A stretch of 64,000 nucleotides of DNA, taken from assembly GCA_036245525.1 (NCBI GenBank), contig BTPG01000004.1:22706983-22770982 (forward strand). Reading direction: 5' to 3'. A model generated the notes under the pieces. The model ran no database searches, was not told the DNA's origin, and worked only from the letters and a program-made list of their open reading frames with translations. The position numbers and the translations under genes were made by a program. Each line of letters opens with the position of its first letter. Positions within the stretch are counted from its first letter, which is position 1. Below are positions 1 to 10,856 of the stretch, in pieces. Source of the DNA: Semisulcospira habei (taxonomy: Eukaryota; Mollusca; Gastropoda; Semisulcospiridae).

Positions 1-1239
1 TACTAGCTCCTGTAGCGCTTGAAACCGATTGGACAGCACCAGTTTGAACTCTTCTCTAACTCCAGTTTCTCTCAGGAGGCCTACATTATAGCGCTGTCTT
101 CTTGTTGTCTCTGTGCGTCTTTTCTTTAGCTTGAGCTTCATTCTTAAGGTAAGCAAATGGTGGTCTGAGGCGACATCTGCTCCCCTCCTCACTCGAACAT
201 CTTGAAGGGATCTTCTAAATTTCTTGCTAATGCAGATATGGTCTATTTGGTTCTCTGTTGTATGGTCAGGTGAGACCCAAGTTGCTTTGTGTATTCTTCT
301 GTGTGGGAAGATGCTGCCTCCAATGACAAGTCGGTTTAGAGCATAAAAGTCTACAAACCTCTCCCCGTTCTCACTCATCTCCGAGCCTAGTCCCTGTCTC
401 CCCATCACCTCTTCGTATCCGGTGTTGTCCTCCCCTATTTTGGCATTAAAATCGCCCATGACGATGGTGATGTCTCGCTCCGCACATTTGTCCACGGCAC
501 TCTGGAGTCGGTCGTAGAACTCTTGTTTCTCTTCCTCGTCACTGTCATTAGTGGGCGCATAACACTGGATGACGTTCAGCTTGATCTTTTTCTTGGTTCT
601 AAAGGCTGCTGTGATAATTCTTGGCCCAAGAGGTTCCCAGCCCATCAGCGCTCTCTGAGCCACTGGTGACAGCATGAATGCTACTCCTTCTGTATGGGGG
701 GCATTCTCCTCTTCATGACCTGAATACAGAATCATCTCCCCACTTAACAGCCTTTTCTGGCCAGACTGCGTCCATCTGGCTTCACTGATACCTAGCAGGG
801 AAAGGTTGTACTTTTGCATTTCCGCTGCTATCTGGACGGCCTTGCCGCTCTGGTACATGGTCTTGACGTTCCATGTGCCCATGGTTGTGTCCCTGGATAG
901 AGAGAGGCGGCTCGGTCCTGTGGCTTCCGAAGACCTCCGGCTTTCACCACAGGACGTCATAAGTCTTCTAGTAGAAGAACCTTCCTCCTCCAGGAAAGGA
1001 ATTACTGTTAGTCTTTTCGTCGGCGTTTTTGTAGCTATTTCCTTTTTTGCAGGGTGGGGAAGCTACCCCCACGCCCAACCCCCTTACTAGGAGGACCAGG
1101 GGTTTTCTGTCGGGGTCACCTTCCCTTAGACCATGTTGGTTCACGGCACCTTATTTCATTCGGTGCACCCCTCTCACGAGGGACCCCCTATCCACCACCC
1201 AGGGGACGCGCCTCAACGCCATATGGTCCCAGCGCGAGG
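1..1239 (-). mobile_element. RTE-like LINE copy A, 5' endonuclease part
   Basis: Read on the minus strand this is the 5' part of the same non-LTR retrotransposon that is complete at 59763-63061. It holds the 5' leader (edge at 1239, starting CCTCGCGCTGGG on the minus strand) and an apurinic-type endonuclease. Visible endonuclease motifs are GTWNVKTMYQSG, SEARWTQSG, YAPTNDSD, GDFNAKIG and SDHHLL. The frame stays open from the leader to the left edge of the window. The reverse transcriptase part would lie off the window. No target-site duplication can be checked because the 3' end is missing. Calling it RTE-like rests on the single ORF, the very short 3' UTR and the simple-repeat tail of the complete copies. 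Confidence 0.9.
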
Positions 1240-1522
1240 AGGGTCAGCACCACAGGGTGGGTTTTCCCCTCTATTCTGTGGCATGTGTTTCTTCTACCCT
1301 TGCTCCATTCACCTGTATTTTCCTTTTTTGAACTCTCCCTACTGTCTGCACTGCCTGTAGCTCTTGATATTGGGTGTGTGTTGCTAAATGGTCTTAGGTT
1401 TATTTAGCGTATTAGACCGGCTGGCGACATACATTCAATATATTTTTTTTTTCATAAGCAGTGCAGGCATGTCCTGAGAAAGTCTTGTTGCTGTCGGGAT
1501 GTTAAGCAATGTACAACCTACC
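1240..1522 (+). repeat. SINE-like repeat, family S1, copy 1 (5' truncated)
   Basis: This segment matches 51143-51449 and 54551-54934. Shared landmarks are the block CTGGCGACATACATTCAAT and the 3' end GTTAAGCAATGTACAA followed by short CCAA/ACCT-like repeats. It directly abuts the 5' edge of LINE copy A. No RNA polymerase III box was recognised, so it could be a short LINE tail rather than a true SINE. Confidence 0.75.
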
Positions 1523-2697
1523 TATATTCTCTGTTACAATACATTATCAAATGATTATACAGATAAATGCATAGTGTTTTTCTGTGAGAGAGAGCGAAAC
1601 GTAGAGGGAGACAGGCTTTTGCACGATAGCTCAACAGTTAAAAATTCAGTATCATGGAAAAGACACACACACAGTCACAACAAATTTAAAGAGGAGAGAG
1701 CGAATTGAGTTAATTTATTTTTAAAAAAACATACAGATGATGCAGTTTTTCTCAAATAAATTTGCGGACAAAATATTATGCTCAGATGGGGTCTGTGTAC
1801 CCTCTATTTATACCTGGGGGCCTACAGACCCTTTAACCTGTTGTGAAAACAGAAGCCCTGAACATCAACAAAAGGAAGACCTAAGATTATAAATGCCACC
1901 ATGCTGGTGCAAATTTACAACCTATATATGTATGCAGGCACAGAGCACAATCACACATTTGCACACAATCTGTGGCTCAATGGTACGCAAGCTGAAAGAG
2001 ATATAGGTTTTAAGTTGGGTTTTAAAGTGAAGGCTGGGGGGGGGGGGGAAGGGAGGGGGTAGGGGGGGAGAGAGGGGAGAGGGGCTTGCATTGACATGCA
2101 CCCACTTAGATGGGAAAGATGAGGAGACATGTAGGACTGATGAGACGACTGACTAAATCCCATCATAGCCAAAAAGGTGTATACTGCGGGAGAAAGTGGG
2201 AACTGTAGGTGTGTCACCAGTCTTGTAATCTTTTGTAACTCAGGAAAGGATAACTGACCTGATAAGCTGTCAGCAAGGGGTACACCACTTCTTACCCACT
2301 CTTCTCCCATTCCCTCCCAAAAGCGCCTCGGGTCTAAATCTGCTTAACCTAAACAACCCATACCCTCAATCTGAGATTTGCTGTTTACAACCGAGTCTGA
2401 TCGTTGATAATAGGTATAGATTCTCATGAGCCCCTGTGCTTACTGAGCCTTATTTAAATCTGTGTCTCATGTTGAACCTTTTGCACACAGGTTCCTCTAG
2501 GCTTACAATGTCACTGTACATGTGCTAGCTTCCTCTGTGATGCGTCCATGTACTGGATTATAAACTTGATTGCCTTGGTTTGTTTTTCATGCCTTGGGTG
2601 AAAATCAAGAATCAGTTGTCCTAACCTCATTTGTACAGATTGGATGAAAATCAAGAGTCCAGGCCCAAAAAGAAGTTTCAATTTTTTTACTCAGACA
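1523..2697. other. Unannotated spacer with G-rich tract
   Basis: No gene or known element was recognised. The only marked structure is a G-rich run at about 2034-2083 with many GGG blocks, capable in principle of G-quadruplex formation. The minus-strand open frame across it is low-complexity proline and is not a credible gene. Confidence 0.6.
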
Positions 2698-3050
2698 AAA
2701 TTCATTTTTCTCTAAAAGGTATTTTTTCGAAAAATACTTACCGATGACATGACTACATGGGAATGTCTACTTCTAGGCTCAATTTTAGCCTACTTGCCCG
2801 TTTTGTGCCCACACAACCCGAGAGGCACTCGGGGACCCCCCCCCCCCCCCCAGAGGGGCCGAGAGTTATCTCCCCATACCTGCCTTACCAGATCCGGTCA
2901 CAAGACCATTCAGTCTGATACTTCGCTCGAAAGCGGCAAGCGGGGCAGGAGGGAGGGTCATCCGAGTCATGTCATCGGTAAGTATTTTTCGAAAAAATAC
3001 CTTTTAGAGAAAAATGAATTTGTTTCTTCAAAAACATTACCGATGACATG
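2698..3050 (-). repeat. DIRS copy 1 right terminal repeat and internal complementary region
   Basis: The right terminus (2698-2755) carries TTTTTTCGAAAAATACTTAC and CGATGACATGACT. The body of the repeat follows to 2965. The internal complementary region (2966-3050) then contains AGTCATGTCATCGGTAAG-type sequence that reads through to a segment complementary to the left end (TTTCTTCAAAAACATTACC). In DIRS elements this region is thought to template completion of a circular DNA intermediate, which the tyrosine recombinase then inserts. Confidence 0.88.
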
Positions 3051-3143
3051 ACTACATGGGAGAATTGCGATGAGGAGGAGGGTGCCGCCCAAAACTCCCC
3101 AACAGAACAGCGCCGTTCTCCCCGTCGCACACTCCCGACAATT

Positions 3144-4300
3144 TTAGCGAAGTGCACACCACGGTGCCGGTGGCGCCGGGAGGGAGTGTTGCGCCGCGGC
3201 AATGTCCCCCACCAGTGTGAGATTCTCTCGTTGGCTGGCCAGGTCCCGAAGGTAGAAACGGGCAAAGACCGACTCGGTCTTCCAGCCCATGGCCGCCACG
3301 ATGTCCTTGACAGTGCAGTTTCGATCAAACGCGACGCTCGTGGCCATAGCTCGTACCTCGTGTGCGTGAATGTGCAGCCTCTTCGCTCCCTGAGGGGAGA
3401 TCTCCTGATAAGCGGAGCGTATGACCCAGCGGAGCCCGGAAGAGATCGTCTGGGCTGTAATGTCATGCCGGTTGGGTCTTAGAGGTAGGAAGAGGCGCGA
3501 CCGTCCCCTGCGGACGGGCCTAGATCGCCGCAGATAGATTTTAAGGGCGCGCACGGGATCCTGTAGCCTGGTCTCCTGGGACCGGGGTCGGTCTCTCAGC
3601 GGCCTAATGGTGAACACCTGAGGTGGAGTTAAGGAGACTGTTCTTCGCCAGAAAGGCCGGGTCCGTGAGAAGCTGGACGGAGCCGTCTGTTCGGAACTGC
3701 AGACAGGAAGGGCGCGCTGAAAGCGCATGTAGCTCGCTCGCACGCGAAGCGGTAGCAAGAGCCCGCAGGAAACAAGTCTTGCGTGTCAAGTCCGCGAACT
3801 GGGCCAAAGGTAAAGGTTCGAAGCGGGCGGAGTTCAACCACGTGAGCACCCAGGGTAGGTCCCAGCGAGGAATGAGCGAGCGGAGTGTCGGGCGCTGTAT
3901 GCCGAAGTGTCCCATAAGGTCGGCTAGGTCCTTGCAGGCGCCCGGATCGGGTCGTCCCCGGTGATGATAGGTGTCCGCACTCATGGACAGGTAACCGCGT
4001 CCCGTGATGGGGGCTAGGCCTTGGTCTCGGAAGCCAGAGAAAGAAGGCCGCCAGCTGAGGATGAGTCAGATCCGTGGGCGTAAGGCCGTGATCGGTGCAC
4101 CAGGAACAGAGGACTCGCCACTTTCCCTCGTAGACTCGAAGGGACGATGGTCTACGGGCCGCAGCGATTGCCTCCATTGCTGCACCCGAGTAGCCTCTAG
4201 CTCCGAGGGCTTGCCGCACCACCTCCAGGCGTGAAGGAGGAGTCGCTCCGGGCAGGGGTGGAACAGCGGCTGGCGCGGTTGCTTGAGCATGGTCCGCGGG
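3144..4300 (-). pseudogene. DIRS copy 1 tyrosine recombinase, frameshifted
   Basis: This would encode the recombinase that integrates the circular DIRS intermediate. Landmarks in order are an N-terminal part with SSLRVYEGKWRVLCSWC, then PRWDLPWVLTWLNSARFEPL, the box I arginine in ATASRASELHALSA, the box II H-x-x-R in AHEVRAMATSVAF, and the nucleophilic tyrosine in VFARFYLRDLAS. The catalytic R, H-R and Y positions are all present, but they sit in different frames because of indels. The same three motifs recur in the copies near 32.5-33.2 kb and 45.8-46.4 kb. Confidence 0.85.
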
Positions 4301-5908
4301 GTGGGCAGCAGCAGGGGCGGCTGAGCAGGTCGGTGGTCCAGGAGCGGTTCCAGGCGGACGGCGCGACCAACAGGAGGATCGCCGAACAGCCCCGCAGTTT
4401 GAGGAGGACTTTGGGAACGAGGACGGTAGGCATAGGCCACAAGGCCGTCCCAGGGAATGGAGAGCGCATCGACAGCCCAGGCAAGGGGGTCGGGAATCGG
4501 GGAGACGAAGAGGGGAAGCTGGTGGTTCCACCTCGTGGCGAACAAGTCGACCTGGGGAGTCTCCCAGCGGGCGCAGATCATCCGAAAGATGTCCTGTCGC
4601 AGGGTCCATTCCGTGTGTAGGAGCTGGCCGCGGCGAGACAGAGAGTCAGCCCAGACATTCAGGTGTCCGGGAACGTGCCGGGCTCGAAGGATAATGCCCC
4701 GGTCCTCGCACCAACGCATCATCCTGTAGAGGCGCATACACAGGTCGGGGGAGTGTGTGCCCCCTTGCTTCTGGATGTAAGCGACCACCGTCGTGTTGTC
4801 CGAAAGCACGAGAAGCTCCTTGTGTCGGAGGAGGTCCTCCCAGACCTGAAGGGCTTGCCAGACGGCCTGCATCTCCAGCCAGTTGATGTGGGTGTGCGCC
4901 AAGTCTGAGGGCCAGGGCCCGGGGTCGCGAGGAACCGCGGTAGGAGATGGCCCCCCCACCCAGAAAGGCTGGCATCGACGCAAAGAGAGATCTGTGGAGG
5001 GGGGGAGAGGCCAGGGGAACTCCCGACGCTAGCCACGTAGGGTCGGCCCACCGACGAAGGTGCGGACGGAGCATATGGGACACTGGGACCGCGGTCGTCA
5101 AGTCTCCGGAAGACGGGCGCCAATGGAGAAGAAGATGCAGTTAAATCGGCTGGGAGTATAGACGCCCTAGTGGGATAAGATCCGCTGCGGCGTTCATCAA
5201 ACCCAGCAACTGAAGCCAGACTCTGGCGGGGGGCTGCACCCTCCCGAGCTAACTGGTTGGCTAGATCCGCAATCTTCTTGATCCGGGGCGCCGGAAGGAG
5301 AACCGAGTTGAGGTCGGTAGCAAATTCCACACCCAGGTGCACAAACCGGCGGATGGGAGAGAGATCCGACTTGCCGTCGTTTACTAGGGAGCCCAGGTGT
5401 GCCAGGAGGTGCAGGAGAGCATCTCTGTCCGTGGCTAGCGCGGTCTCCGATGGTTGCGCAAAAGGAGGTCGTCCAGGTAGTTCGACGTCGGACTGGAGGA
5501 GGACTGTCGGGCTAAGGCGACTACGGCGTCTATCAGCAGAGTGAAGACCCAGGGGCTGAGGTTGAGTCCGAAAGGCAGCGCCTGGAACTGGTTAACGACG
5601 CCGTCGATCGCAAACCTGAGAAACTTCCTGGAGGCCTGGTGCATCGGGACATGCAGGTATGCATCGGAGAGGTCCAGACTGACTGCGAAGTCGAGAGGCT
5701 GGACCGCGGCTTTCAGGGCTCTGGCAGTCTCCATCCGGAAGGAGGGGGCCGAAATGAACTTGTTCAGCGCCGCAAGATCAATGACCGGACGCCATCTCCC
5801 TCCAGGCTTCGGCACGACGAAGAGGCGGCCGTAGAAGGCCGGTGAGTCGGGGACTCTGACAACCTCTGTGGCGGCTTTCCTCAGCAGGGAGGCTACCTCT
5901 TCCCTCAA
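4300..5908 (-). pseudogene. DIRS copy 1 reverse transcriptase / RNase H polyprotein
   Basis: The 5' part (5435-5908) is reverse transcriptase, with FVVPKPGGRWRPVIDLAALN, SLDLSDAYLHVPMH, FGLNLSPWVF and the catalytic YLDD in SNYLDDLLL. After frameshifts, RNase H follows at about 4600-5050, with acidic residues in CVDASLSGWGG, INWLEMQAVWQAL, VLSDNTTVVAY and WADSLSRRGQ. Further 3' comes the DIRS-typical block QVDLFATRWNHQLP, with DPLAWAVDALSIPWDGL. The domain order and the last block are diagnostic of DIRS pol. Multiple frame changes make this copy inactive. Confidence 0.87.
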
Positions 5909-6873
5909 GCGGCGGCCCTCAGCGGGTCGCTGGGAATCTTGGTCCAGAGAGGGGCACGACGTAAGGGCGGCGGGCTTCGGAAGATGATCCGCAGACCTGT
6001 AGAGACGGTGTCACAATCCAGGGGTCGTCGCCAAAGAGCGTGAGCCAATTTCCGCGGGAATTGGCTAGCCGCCCGCCGACCCCGAGGCTCTCACAGCGGA
6101 CCAGGTGTCGCCGAACAGCAAGGGCCCACCCAAGGGGGCACGGCGAAGTTGCGCTCGCAGGACCGGCGGCAGGCGAGGAGCAGGGCATCTCGACGCATGA
6201 GGTCGCAGTTGGCCGACGCAGCCATCGCGTTGACCGACGAGTGGTAGGCGGCGCGGTTGGCGGTCTCCGCGAGGACCAGCAGGTCGCCTAGGAGGGGAGA
6301 GATGGAAGGAAGCCAGGATTCCTCCACCCGACGGACCAAGGCTTGAGTGAGGAGCTCCAAGACACCAGAGCAGGCTAAGGAGTTCTGGACGAAGGTCGCT
6401 GTCTTGTCCAGGCCCCGCGGCAGGGACCGCCGCAGCAGAGTCGGGCCGCCGGCTAGCGACACGGCCGAGGGGTCCAGCGTAGGCAGAGGGATGGAGAAGG
6501 CCTGTGGAATGGCCAGCATACCAGTCCCGCCGAAACGACATGTCTAAATCCGCGGGCCAGCGACGGTCGGAGAAGAAGACCGGCTCCTGGGACGTGGCCT
6601 GCTGCAGGTGCGACGAAAAGACGTCTCGAAGGTCCTTAAAGCCGGGCGGTTGGGGAAGCGACTTAAACTTCTTGACCTGTGTCTCCGCGTCAGTGAAGGC
6701 GGCGACCTTCCTCTTCAGAGGCGGGGAAGCTGGGCAGGCGTCCGCCGGCAGCGTTGCGGCCACGATCCTGGCGGCTTCATCCAGAGCTAAAAGCGTCTCT
6801 GACCGGGAAGAAGAGGGGAGCGCCGAGGGGAAAGCCACCTCGAGGCTCTTCTTTTTTTTTTTTTCTTCTTTTA

Positions 6874-6993
6874 ATGCCAACAGCACTTGGTGTTCCCAGG
6901 CGGTCACCCATCCAAGTACTAACCGAGCCCGACGTTGCTTAACTTCGGTGATCAGACGAGAACCGGTGTATTCAACGTGGTATGGCCATTGGC
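6874..6993 (-). rRNA. 5S rRNA sequence (probable retropseudogene) inside DIRS ORF1
   Basis: On the minus strand the sequence from GGCCATACCACGTTGAATAC to GCTGTTGGCAT is a near-exact animal 5S rRNA. It includes the internal promoter elements, box A around GTTAAGCAACGTCGGGC and box C around GGATGGGTGACCGCCTGGG. Only about the first six bases (GCCAAT instead of the usual GTCTAC type) differ. The 3' end runs into an A-rich tail (TTAAAAGAAG then a run of A), and no T-run terminator follows. The tail and the insertion into a transposon ORF suggest a retroposed copy or the head of a 5S-derived SINE rather than a normal array gene. No convincing target duplication was seen. Confidence 0.88.
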
Positions 6994-7464
6994 CACGGGT
7001 GAGGTCGAGCGACCCTCCTCGTCCAAAAGAGCCGAGATGGAGTCTTCAGGCAGCAGGCTGAGTGTGTCGTCCTCTAGGGGGCGTCGAGAAGGCACCGGAA
7101 CCACCACCGACCGCAGCGAGGTCCCAGGAGAGCGCTGAACCTCCGGCGAAGACAGGGGACGCGAGGGCAGTGGGGAGCGAGGCGGTACGCGAGGAGGCGA
7201 CCAGGAGCGGGATCGAGGGCGAAAAGGCGCCCGGCGAGCACGCGGTGAGGAGTCCCAACGACGCAATGAAGGCGACGCCCGGCGCGGCGCAGAGCGCGAA
7301 GGCGCCCGAGGGGAAGCAGGGCAGCGAGGATCCCGCTGACGGTGCTCGCCAGGCGAGCGAGAGCGTGGGCGTCGAGAGGAGGAACGGTGAGGATCAGGGT
7401 CGCGGCTGCGTCGCGAAGGACGGTGCTGACGTCTCTCCGGGCCATACTCCGGAAGTAGGCCACT

Positions 7465-7709
7465 ATGCCGGCAAGGACTTACTTACTTACTTACGCCTGT
7501 CACCCCTACCCGGGTATAGGCCGTCGACGAGAGACCTCCAGCAACTCCTGTCCTGTGCTTCTCCTTCGATTCTACTCCAGGTGGTTCCCAGTCTCTTGAT
7601 GTCTGCTTGGAGGTCTCGACGCCAGGAGTTTCTCGGCCTACCTCTTTTCCTCTTTCCCTGGGGGTTCCATGACAATGCCTGCCTAGTGATACTGGAATGC
7701 CGGCAAGGA
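7465..7709 (-). mobile_element. 5'-truncated RTE-like LINE with 13-bp target duplication (copy B)
   Basis: The insert 7478-7696 is the last 0.22 kb of the RTE-like LINE, encoding the end of its ORF (GKRKRGRPRNSWRRDLQADI) and a tail of TAAG repeats. It is flanked by direct copies of ATGCCGGCAAGGA at 7465-7477 and 7697-7709. This is a clean target-primed insertion into the gag-like ORF of DIRS copy 1, so this LINE was active after that DIRS copy arrived. Confidence 0.93.
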
Positions 7710-8134
7710 GATCCTCCGAAATGATCAGCGGGCCTGTTGCGTGGAGAGTGGTGAGGACGGCTCGTCAACGACGGACGGCTCAAGGCCGACTGCTGCTGGC
7801 CACTCCCGGTGGGACGGGCGCTAAGCCGGCAAACACACCCTCCAGAAGGGTCAGCGGGCGTGGCAGCAGTGGCGGTCCCGTGGTCAGACAAGGAACGCGA
7901 ACCCCGACGAGAAGACCGTTCCGTGCGGGAGAGGTCAGAGGAAACAGTAAGGGCGGCCAACGTCTCAACGGGCGCCGGACGCTCGTTAGCCGGGCGGGAA
8001 CGCTCTCGGCGGTAGAAGGACCAAAGGTCCGCCCACAGAACCTCAGGCCAGGCCGCACAACCTTACACCTGCGGCCCGAGGAACAACCCGAACACGGTAG
8101 GCAGACCGAGTGGGTGTCCGTCGGCCACTTAAAG

Positions 8135-8321
8135 CAGACCTGTTTACCCCCTGGGTGCAGTCAGTGTACTTTCAACTGCCTAATTGTGTGTATTTATTCA
8201 CAAGCCAGGGAGTTGTCAGTTTCTCCAAAATGTGTATTTGTATACACGTGTTTTATGTATGTGTACCCCAAAGCAAAATTGTGTACTTTAATACGCCAAA
8301 TGTGAATGGTAAACAGGTCTG
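8135..8321. mobile_element. 187-bp MITE with 14-bp terminal inverted repeats
   Basis: The ends are perfect inverted repeats CAGACCTGTTTACC (8135-8148) and its complement (8308-8321). TTAAAG flanks both sides (8129-8134 and 8322-8327) as a probable 6-bp target duplication. There is no coding content and the interior is AT-rich. It splits the Cys-rich start of the DIRS copy 1 gag-like ORF. The superfamily was not identified. Confidence 0.82.
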
Positions 8322-8829
8322 TTAAAGTCACCGCACCGGGAGCACAAAGCATAATGGCTAAGCGCAAGCGGGCTCCCGGAGAAGCGTAATGGGGAACTCT
8401 CGGAGGGCTAAAGGGCCTTTAAACGGGCTAACACACAAGGAGCCCAAGGCCCACGTGCCAAACGGGCGTGAAACGGTAAAAACCGACCATGAGCTAATCA
8501 GGCACTACGCACTGAAAGAAAGACCACTAAGAAAGAAAGCAGGGAAGCACCCAACAGTCAGCCGGCTCTCAGCCCGAGGGCCGGCCAAGGGAACTACCGC
8601 TACCTTACCTCTGCAACGAAGGGAAGGGGGAAGGGTAGGCAAACTGCCGTCCACCGACAGCAGAAGAATCCCCGCAAGCAGCCTCAACGAAGCAGGAAGA
8701 GAAGGCAGGGTAGAAGAGGGCGCAAAGCACACGAAGTCGGCAACGGGCGTCGGTAGGCAGAAGACCGGTCGAGGCAGCGAGAGCGCAGGCCAGCCACGTC
8801 TTCTCATCACGAGCGAAGTAGCAAGACTG

Positions 8830-9017
8830 AATGGTCTCGTGACCGGATCTGGTAAGGCAGGTATGGGGAGATAACTCTCGGCCCCTCTTGGGAGGGGGGG
8901 TTCCCCGAGTGCCTCTCGGGTTGTGTGGGCACACAACGGGCAAGTAGGCTAAAATTGAGCCTAGAAGTAGACATTCCCATGTAGTCATGTCATCGGTAAT
9001 GTTTTTGAAGAAACAAA
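8830..9017 (-). repeat. DIRS copy 1 left terminal inverted repeat
   Basis: This segment is the inverted counterpart of 2698-2965. It contains the complement of CGGCCCCTC, GAGTGCCTCTCGGGTTGTGT and GAGCCTAGAAGTAGACATT, ending with CATGTCATCGGTAATG and TTTTTGAAGAAAC at 9017. The terminal bases are those repeated in the element's internal complementary region. Confidence 0.85.
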
Positions 9018-9729
9018 AAACACAACAACAAACAAACCGGGATGAAACAAAAGAATAAATACAGTAGTTTGAAAGCAACCCTAACACTATAGATCATACA
9101 TAAAATCATTCAATGACATAAACACAGTTTCCAATTCAATGACACAAACACAGTTTCCAAAGGACAATGATTACTTCGCAAGTGCCTAATGGCATTTGGA
9201 GAAGAGCAATCCCACAGAACATCACAGGTGACACCGTCCATCTGAGATCCAAAGTAGTCTGGAAGTAATGAATTCCATTTGCTTGGAGTTGGATGTTGGC
9301 TCATAATCTCTTGATCTAAAAAATTACAAAGCCAAGTCATAATTCACATGCACATTGGATTAAACACTTGTGCATTCAGACAACAGTACTGTAAAACAGT
9401 AACTCTGGTGGCCAGATACACAAGGGGGTTAGACAAAAACAGTCATGCTCACGTCTCACTTGAGTCAATACTGAACACTGCAAGTTCAACCAGCAGCATT
9501 AAAATTTAAGACAACCAGAGTTAAGACAAATATGTGCATATAAGCACAGATAAGATAATGCCTATTGCATAACACACAGCAATGAAAGACTATAACTGCA
9601 AGTGCAAGTAAATCAATGCATAACAATTAACATCAATTGGCAAGTTATTTGACTTTAATGGATAGCAAGCAAAAGTAAAGTTTTGTAAGTATTTTGTAAG
9701 TAGTTGTAAGTGTAACTGTTTAGTACATT
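9018..9729. other. Unannotated AT-rich spacer
   Basis: No gene was seen. A short imperfect direct repeat (ACACAGTTTCCAA twice, near 9122-9160) and a run of TTGTAAGTA-type repeats (9680-9710) are the only structure. Confidence 0.5.
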
Positions 9730-10659
9730 AAAAGAAAAGAAAAGGGGAGACTGCCAGTGCTAATATTTTAGGAAGGTTACAAAGTAAAGTAGATTATAGC
9801 ACTGTCAGGGGAGAGAAATGTGCATGATCGACCAGTGATCATAGATCTACTGTGGCCAAAGCACAAAAAAAAAGAGATAGGAAAGAGAGGGGGCGCTAAA
9901 AAAGTGACTGAAAGCAATGCATATGGAAGCCCCCCCCCCTCCCCAAAGGGGGGCGTATCACATATCCCACTGTTCCAGCCACTCAGTGCATGGAAATTTA
10001 AATCTAGGTCCCCCCCCCGAGGGGGGTCCAGATATTTAGCCGGTGTGGACAGCTGTTTCGGTCTTGGCGACCTCTTCAGCACACCATCGGCGATACTGGA
10101 GGAGGCAGGAATTTCTGCCTACCTGCAAAGACAACCACATTTTACTGTGGTGTCCGCAAGGGCATACATTCCATGCCACCACCTAGAGCTAAATTTCCAT
10201 GCACCCTAAAAGAGAACCTACCAAAAGGGGGGAAGGGGTTGCAGTCGATATTGTAGTAGTAAATGAAAAGAAAAGGGGAGACTGCCAGTGCTAATATTTT
10301 AGGAAGGTTACAAAGTAAAGTAGATTATAGCACTGTCAGGGGAGAGAAATGTGCATGATCGACCAGTGATCATAGATCTACTGTGGCCAAAGCACAAAAA
10401 AAAGAGATAGGAAAGAGAGGGGGCGCTAAAAAAGTGACTGAAAGCAATGCATATGGAAGCCCCCCCCCCCCCCCCCCCCGAAGGGGGGCGTATCACATAT
10501 CCCACTGTTCCAGCCACTCAGTGCAGCGCCCCCTCTCTTTCCTATCTCTTTTTTTTGTGCTTTGGCCACAGTAGATCTATGATCACTGGTCGATCATGCA
10601 CATTTCTCTCCCCTGACAGTGCTATAATCTACTTTACTTTGTAACCTGTTTAGTACATT
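9716..10659. mobile_element. Fold-back composite insertion with 14-bp target duplication
   Basis: CTGTTTAGTACATT occurs at 9716-9729 and 10646-10659, bracketing about 916 bp. Inside, a roughly 125-bp arm starting GGTTACAAAGTAAAGTAG is present in forward orientation at about 9774-9900 and 10313-10440. It is present in reverse orientation at about 10525-10645, so the last two arms can form a long hairpin. All copies include GATCGACCAGTGATCATAG and a C-run next to AAAGGGGGGC. A smaller MITE sits between the first two arms. There is no coding potential. Confidence 0.8.
9986..10204. mobile_element. 219-bp MITE with about 24-bp terminal inverted repeats
   Basis: The ends GTGCATGGAAATTTA plus ATCTAGGT, and the complement of GTGCATGGAAATTTA plus CTCTAGGT, match at about 22 of 24 positions. 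The interior includes an ACCTGCAAAGACAACC block and GGCATACATTCCATG. A diverged relative lies at about 13295-13440 (TGCATGGAAATTTACAGCC, GGCATGCATTCCATG). It is nested in the fold-back insertion. Confidence 0.75.
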
Positions 10660-10856
10660 GATCGGCATTATGAATACGACTAAATTAGTCAACATATTTC
10701 CTATGATGATGCTTTTGCATAATGTCATAAAATCGATTTAAAAAACAACACCTGAGAGTTAAATTTAGAACACACTCCCTGCACGGTTATATTAGTAAAA
10801 TGTAATTTGTAAACGATTTGGCCGCACCGTGGGTCTTTCAAACCATGAATACATAC

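Larger units (their letters stand above)
6065..8190 (-). pseudogene. DIRS copy 1 gag-like ORF1, interrupted
   Basis: This is the first ORF of the element, equivalent to 41258-43200 in the other near-complete copy. The N-terminal part at about 8000-8130 has a Cys-rich block containing KWPTDTHSVCLPCSGC, matching GFQWPTDSHTLCLPCSGC in the other copy. An Arg/Ser-rich middle follows. The C-terminal part (6100-6850) contains TLLALDEAARIVAATLPAD and FKSLPQPPGFKDLRDVF. Three insertions (MITE, LINE fragment, 5S sequence) and frame changes break it. The function is inferred only from position and from the paired Cys motif. Confidence 0.75.
2698..9017 (-). mobile_element. DIRS-like tyrosine-recombinase retrotransposon, copy 1
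   Basis: Read 5' to 3' on the minus strand, the order is left terminal repeat, Cys/Arg-rich gag-like ORF, reverse transcriptase, RNase H plus downstream DIRS-conserved domain, tyrosine recombinase, internal complementary region, right terminal repeat. This is the textbook DIRS layout, with no integrase and no direct LTRs. The ends are inverted relative to each other (2745-2965 against about 8830-8990). The internal complementary region at 2966-3050 joins the complements of both termini. The copy is dead: frames are broken in several places. It is interrupted by a 5S rRNA sequence (6874-6993), a truncated LINE (7478-7696) and a MITE (8135-8321), so it is older than all three. Exact ends are good to a few bases. 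As usual for DIRS there is no clear target duplication. Confidence 0.92.

Noticed and set aside
1951..2310. 119-codon minus-strand frame
   Set aside because: A proline-rich product of the G-run, with no family resemblance.
7487..7960. Fusion frame of LINE C-terminus with DIRS sequence
   Set aside because: It spans an insertion boundary marked by a target duplication. Not a real fused gene.
10792..10856. Extension of the minus-strand exon to the stop at 10792
   Set aside because: A good GTATGT donor lies at 10856 and the residues after it lose the composition of the upstream part, so the exon is taken to end at 10857.
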